In this document: one piece after another, positions 63,577 through 64,000 of the stretch
Numbering within the stretch: the stretch's first letter is position 1
Layout: the number at the start of each line of letters is the position of its first letter
DNA from: Cupriavidus sp. WKF15
GTDB lineage: Bacteria; Pseudomonadota; Gammaproteobacteria; Burkholderiales; Burkholderiaceae
Assembly (NCBI RefSeq): GCF_029278605.1
Contig: NZ_CP119574.1
Span: forward strand, 1-64,000
Reading direction: 5' to 3'
DNA: 64,000 bases
Notes under the pieces: generated by a model
Told to the model about the DNA's origin: nothing
Database searches by the model: none
What the model saw: the letters and a program-made list of their open reading frames with translations, nothing else
Position numbers and translations under genes: made by a program

Positions 63577-64000
63577 TTGCCTCCTATTCCTTTGTGCTCA
63601 GTTCGGACTAGCGCCGGCTGCCGATGCGCAGATACACCTGGAAGGCTTGTGTGTCCTCGCAGCACGCTTCCCTGATCCCCGACCATGGCCCTCTCTGACA
63701 ACGCCTGTTGGCTTTATCCGTGATCCTGTAAGGGGATAGGTCATAGCGAGCTTTTCCCCTCGTCCCTTGACTTCCGCAACTACCTCCGTCGATGACTGGG
63801 GGACTGACAGAAGGGCGCCAGTGTGGTCGTTTTTGGATTCCGGCTGCTGGATGATGGTGCTCCGCAATGTCCTTAATGCCACGATGAAGACGGGCCGACG
63901 CGGGCCGACGCAAGTCCTAGACTGCAACTGTTTCAGGAAGGCCAGCTCAAGTGCTGGGCGACGCCTCCCTTCGATGGGATCGTAACCTCCGTCTTACGCT
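63577..64000. other. Right-edge region, no gene recognised
   Basis: About 420 bases with overlapping short frames on both strands, none with a ribosome binding site or recognisable motif. A short direct duplication (GGGCCGACGC) occurs at about 63893-63912. Confidence 0.4.

Noticed and set aside
1..64000. tRNA, rRNA, CRISPR array or prophage
   Set aside because: No cloverleaf-like or ribosomal sequence, no regularly spaced repeats and no phage structural genes were seen.

Overview
The window looks like a high-GC betaproteobacterial accessory replicon, most likely Cupriavidus/Ralstonia-like (Burkholderiaceae). This is inferred from the Bug-type (tripartite tricarboxylate family) binding protein, the CaiB/crotonase catabolic set, the DUF485 plus acetate-permease-like pair, the AraC/cupin regulators, DUF2252, and a stress cluster resembling the low-oxygen loci of Burkholderia. 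No rRNA, tRNA, CRISPR array or replication origin was seen.

Layout. (a) 1-5 kb: the tail of a phosphatase-like gene, a secreted cupin, an AraC regulator divergent from a short-chain dehydrogenase, a di-haem cytochrome c, and a decayed DUF2188 gene whose leader and first ten codons are also present at the front of the cytochrome gene. (b) 5.3-19.8 kb: catabolic region. A TetR gene is divergent from an unusual FAD monooxygenase-alpha/beta hydrolase fusion. It is followed by DUF485, a frameshifted SSS-family symporter, an acyl-CoA synthetase, a phosphotransferase and a flavodoxin-fold quinone reductase. A LysR gene then precedes a Bug protein, a CaiB CoA-transferase and two crotonase-fold proteins. 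(c) 20-27.3 kb: a leftward gamma-glutamyltransferase / DUF1097 / cytosine-deaminase-like operon, a NarL-type two-component system and a divergent GntR regulator with clear candidate operators. (d) 27.8-29.0 kb: a complete IS5-family element with 4-bp target duplication.

(e) 29-63 kb: stress and low-oxygen region. It holds a SulP transporter, DUF2252, universal stress proteins, a VIT1-like membrane protein, a nitroreductase-like protein, a phosphoribosyltransferase, a four-gene ABC/HlyD/NodT exporter, a BON protein, a CHASE/PAS adenylate-cyclase-type receptor, a ferritin-like diiron protein, a methyltransferase with an AraC regulator, and a second universal stress protein plus MacB-like ABC/HlyD exporter. 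Three transcription units here share an FNR/CRP-like box with a -10-like element at constant 21-bp spacing, which suggests one regulon. Between them lie many broken genes: a membrane-protein tail, GGDEF, DUF4239, two TPM-domain genes, alanine dehydrogenase, groEL, and IS5 and IS3 pieces.

The most interesting observations are the shared promoter motif that ties the stress units together, the captured 5' end of the cytochrome c gene, the monooxygenase-esterase fusion, and the deaminase/GGT/two-component/GntR module. Several single-base frameshifts could be real decay or sequencing error. All family names come from reading translated motifs by eye; no database search was run.
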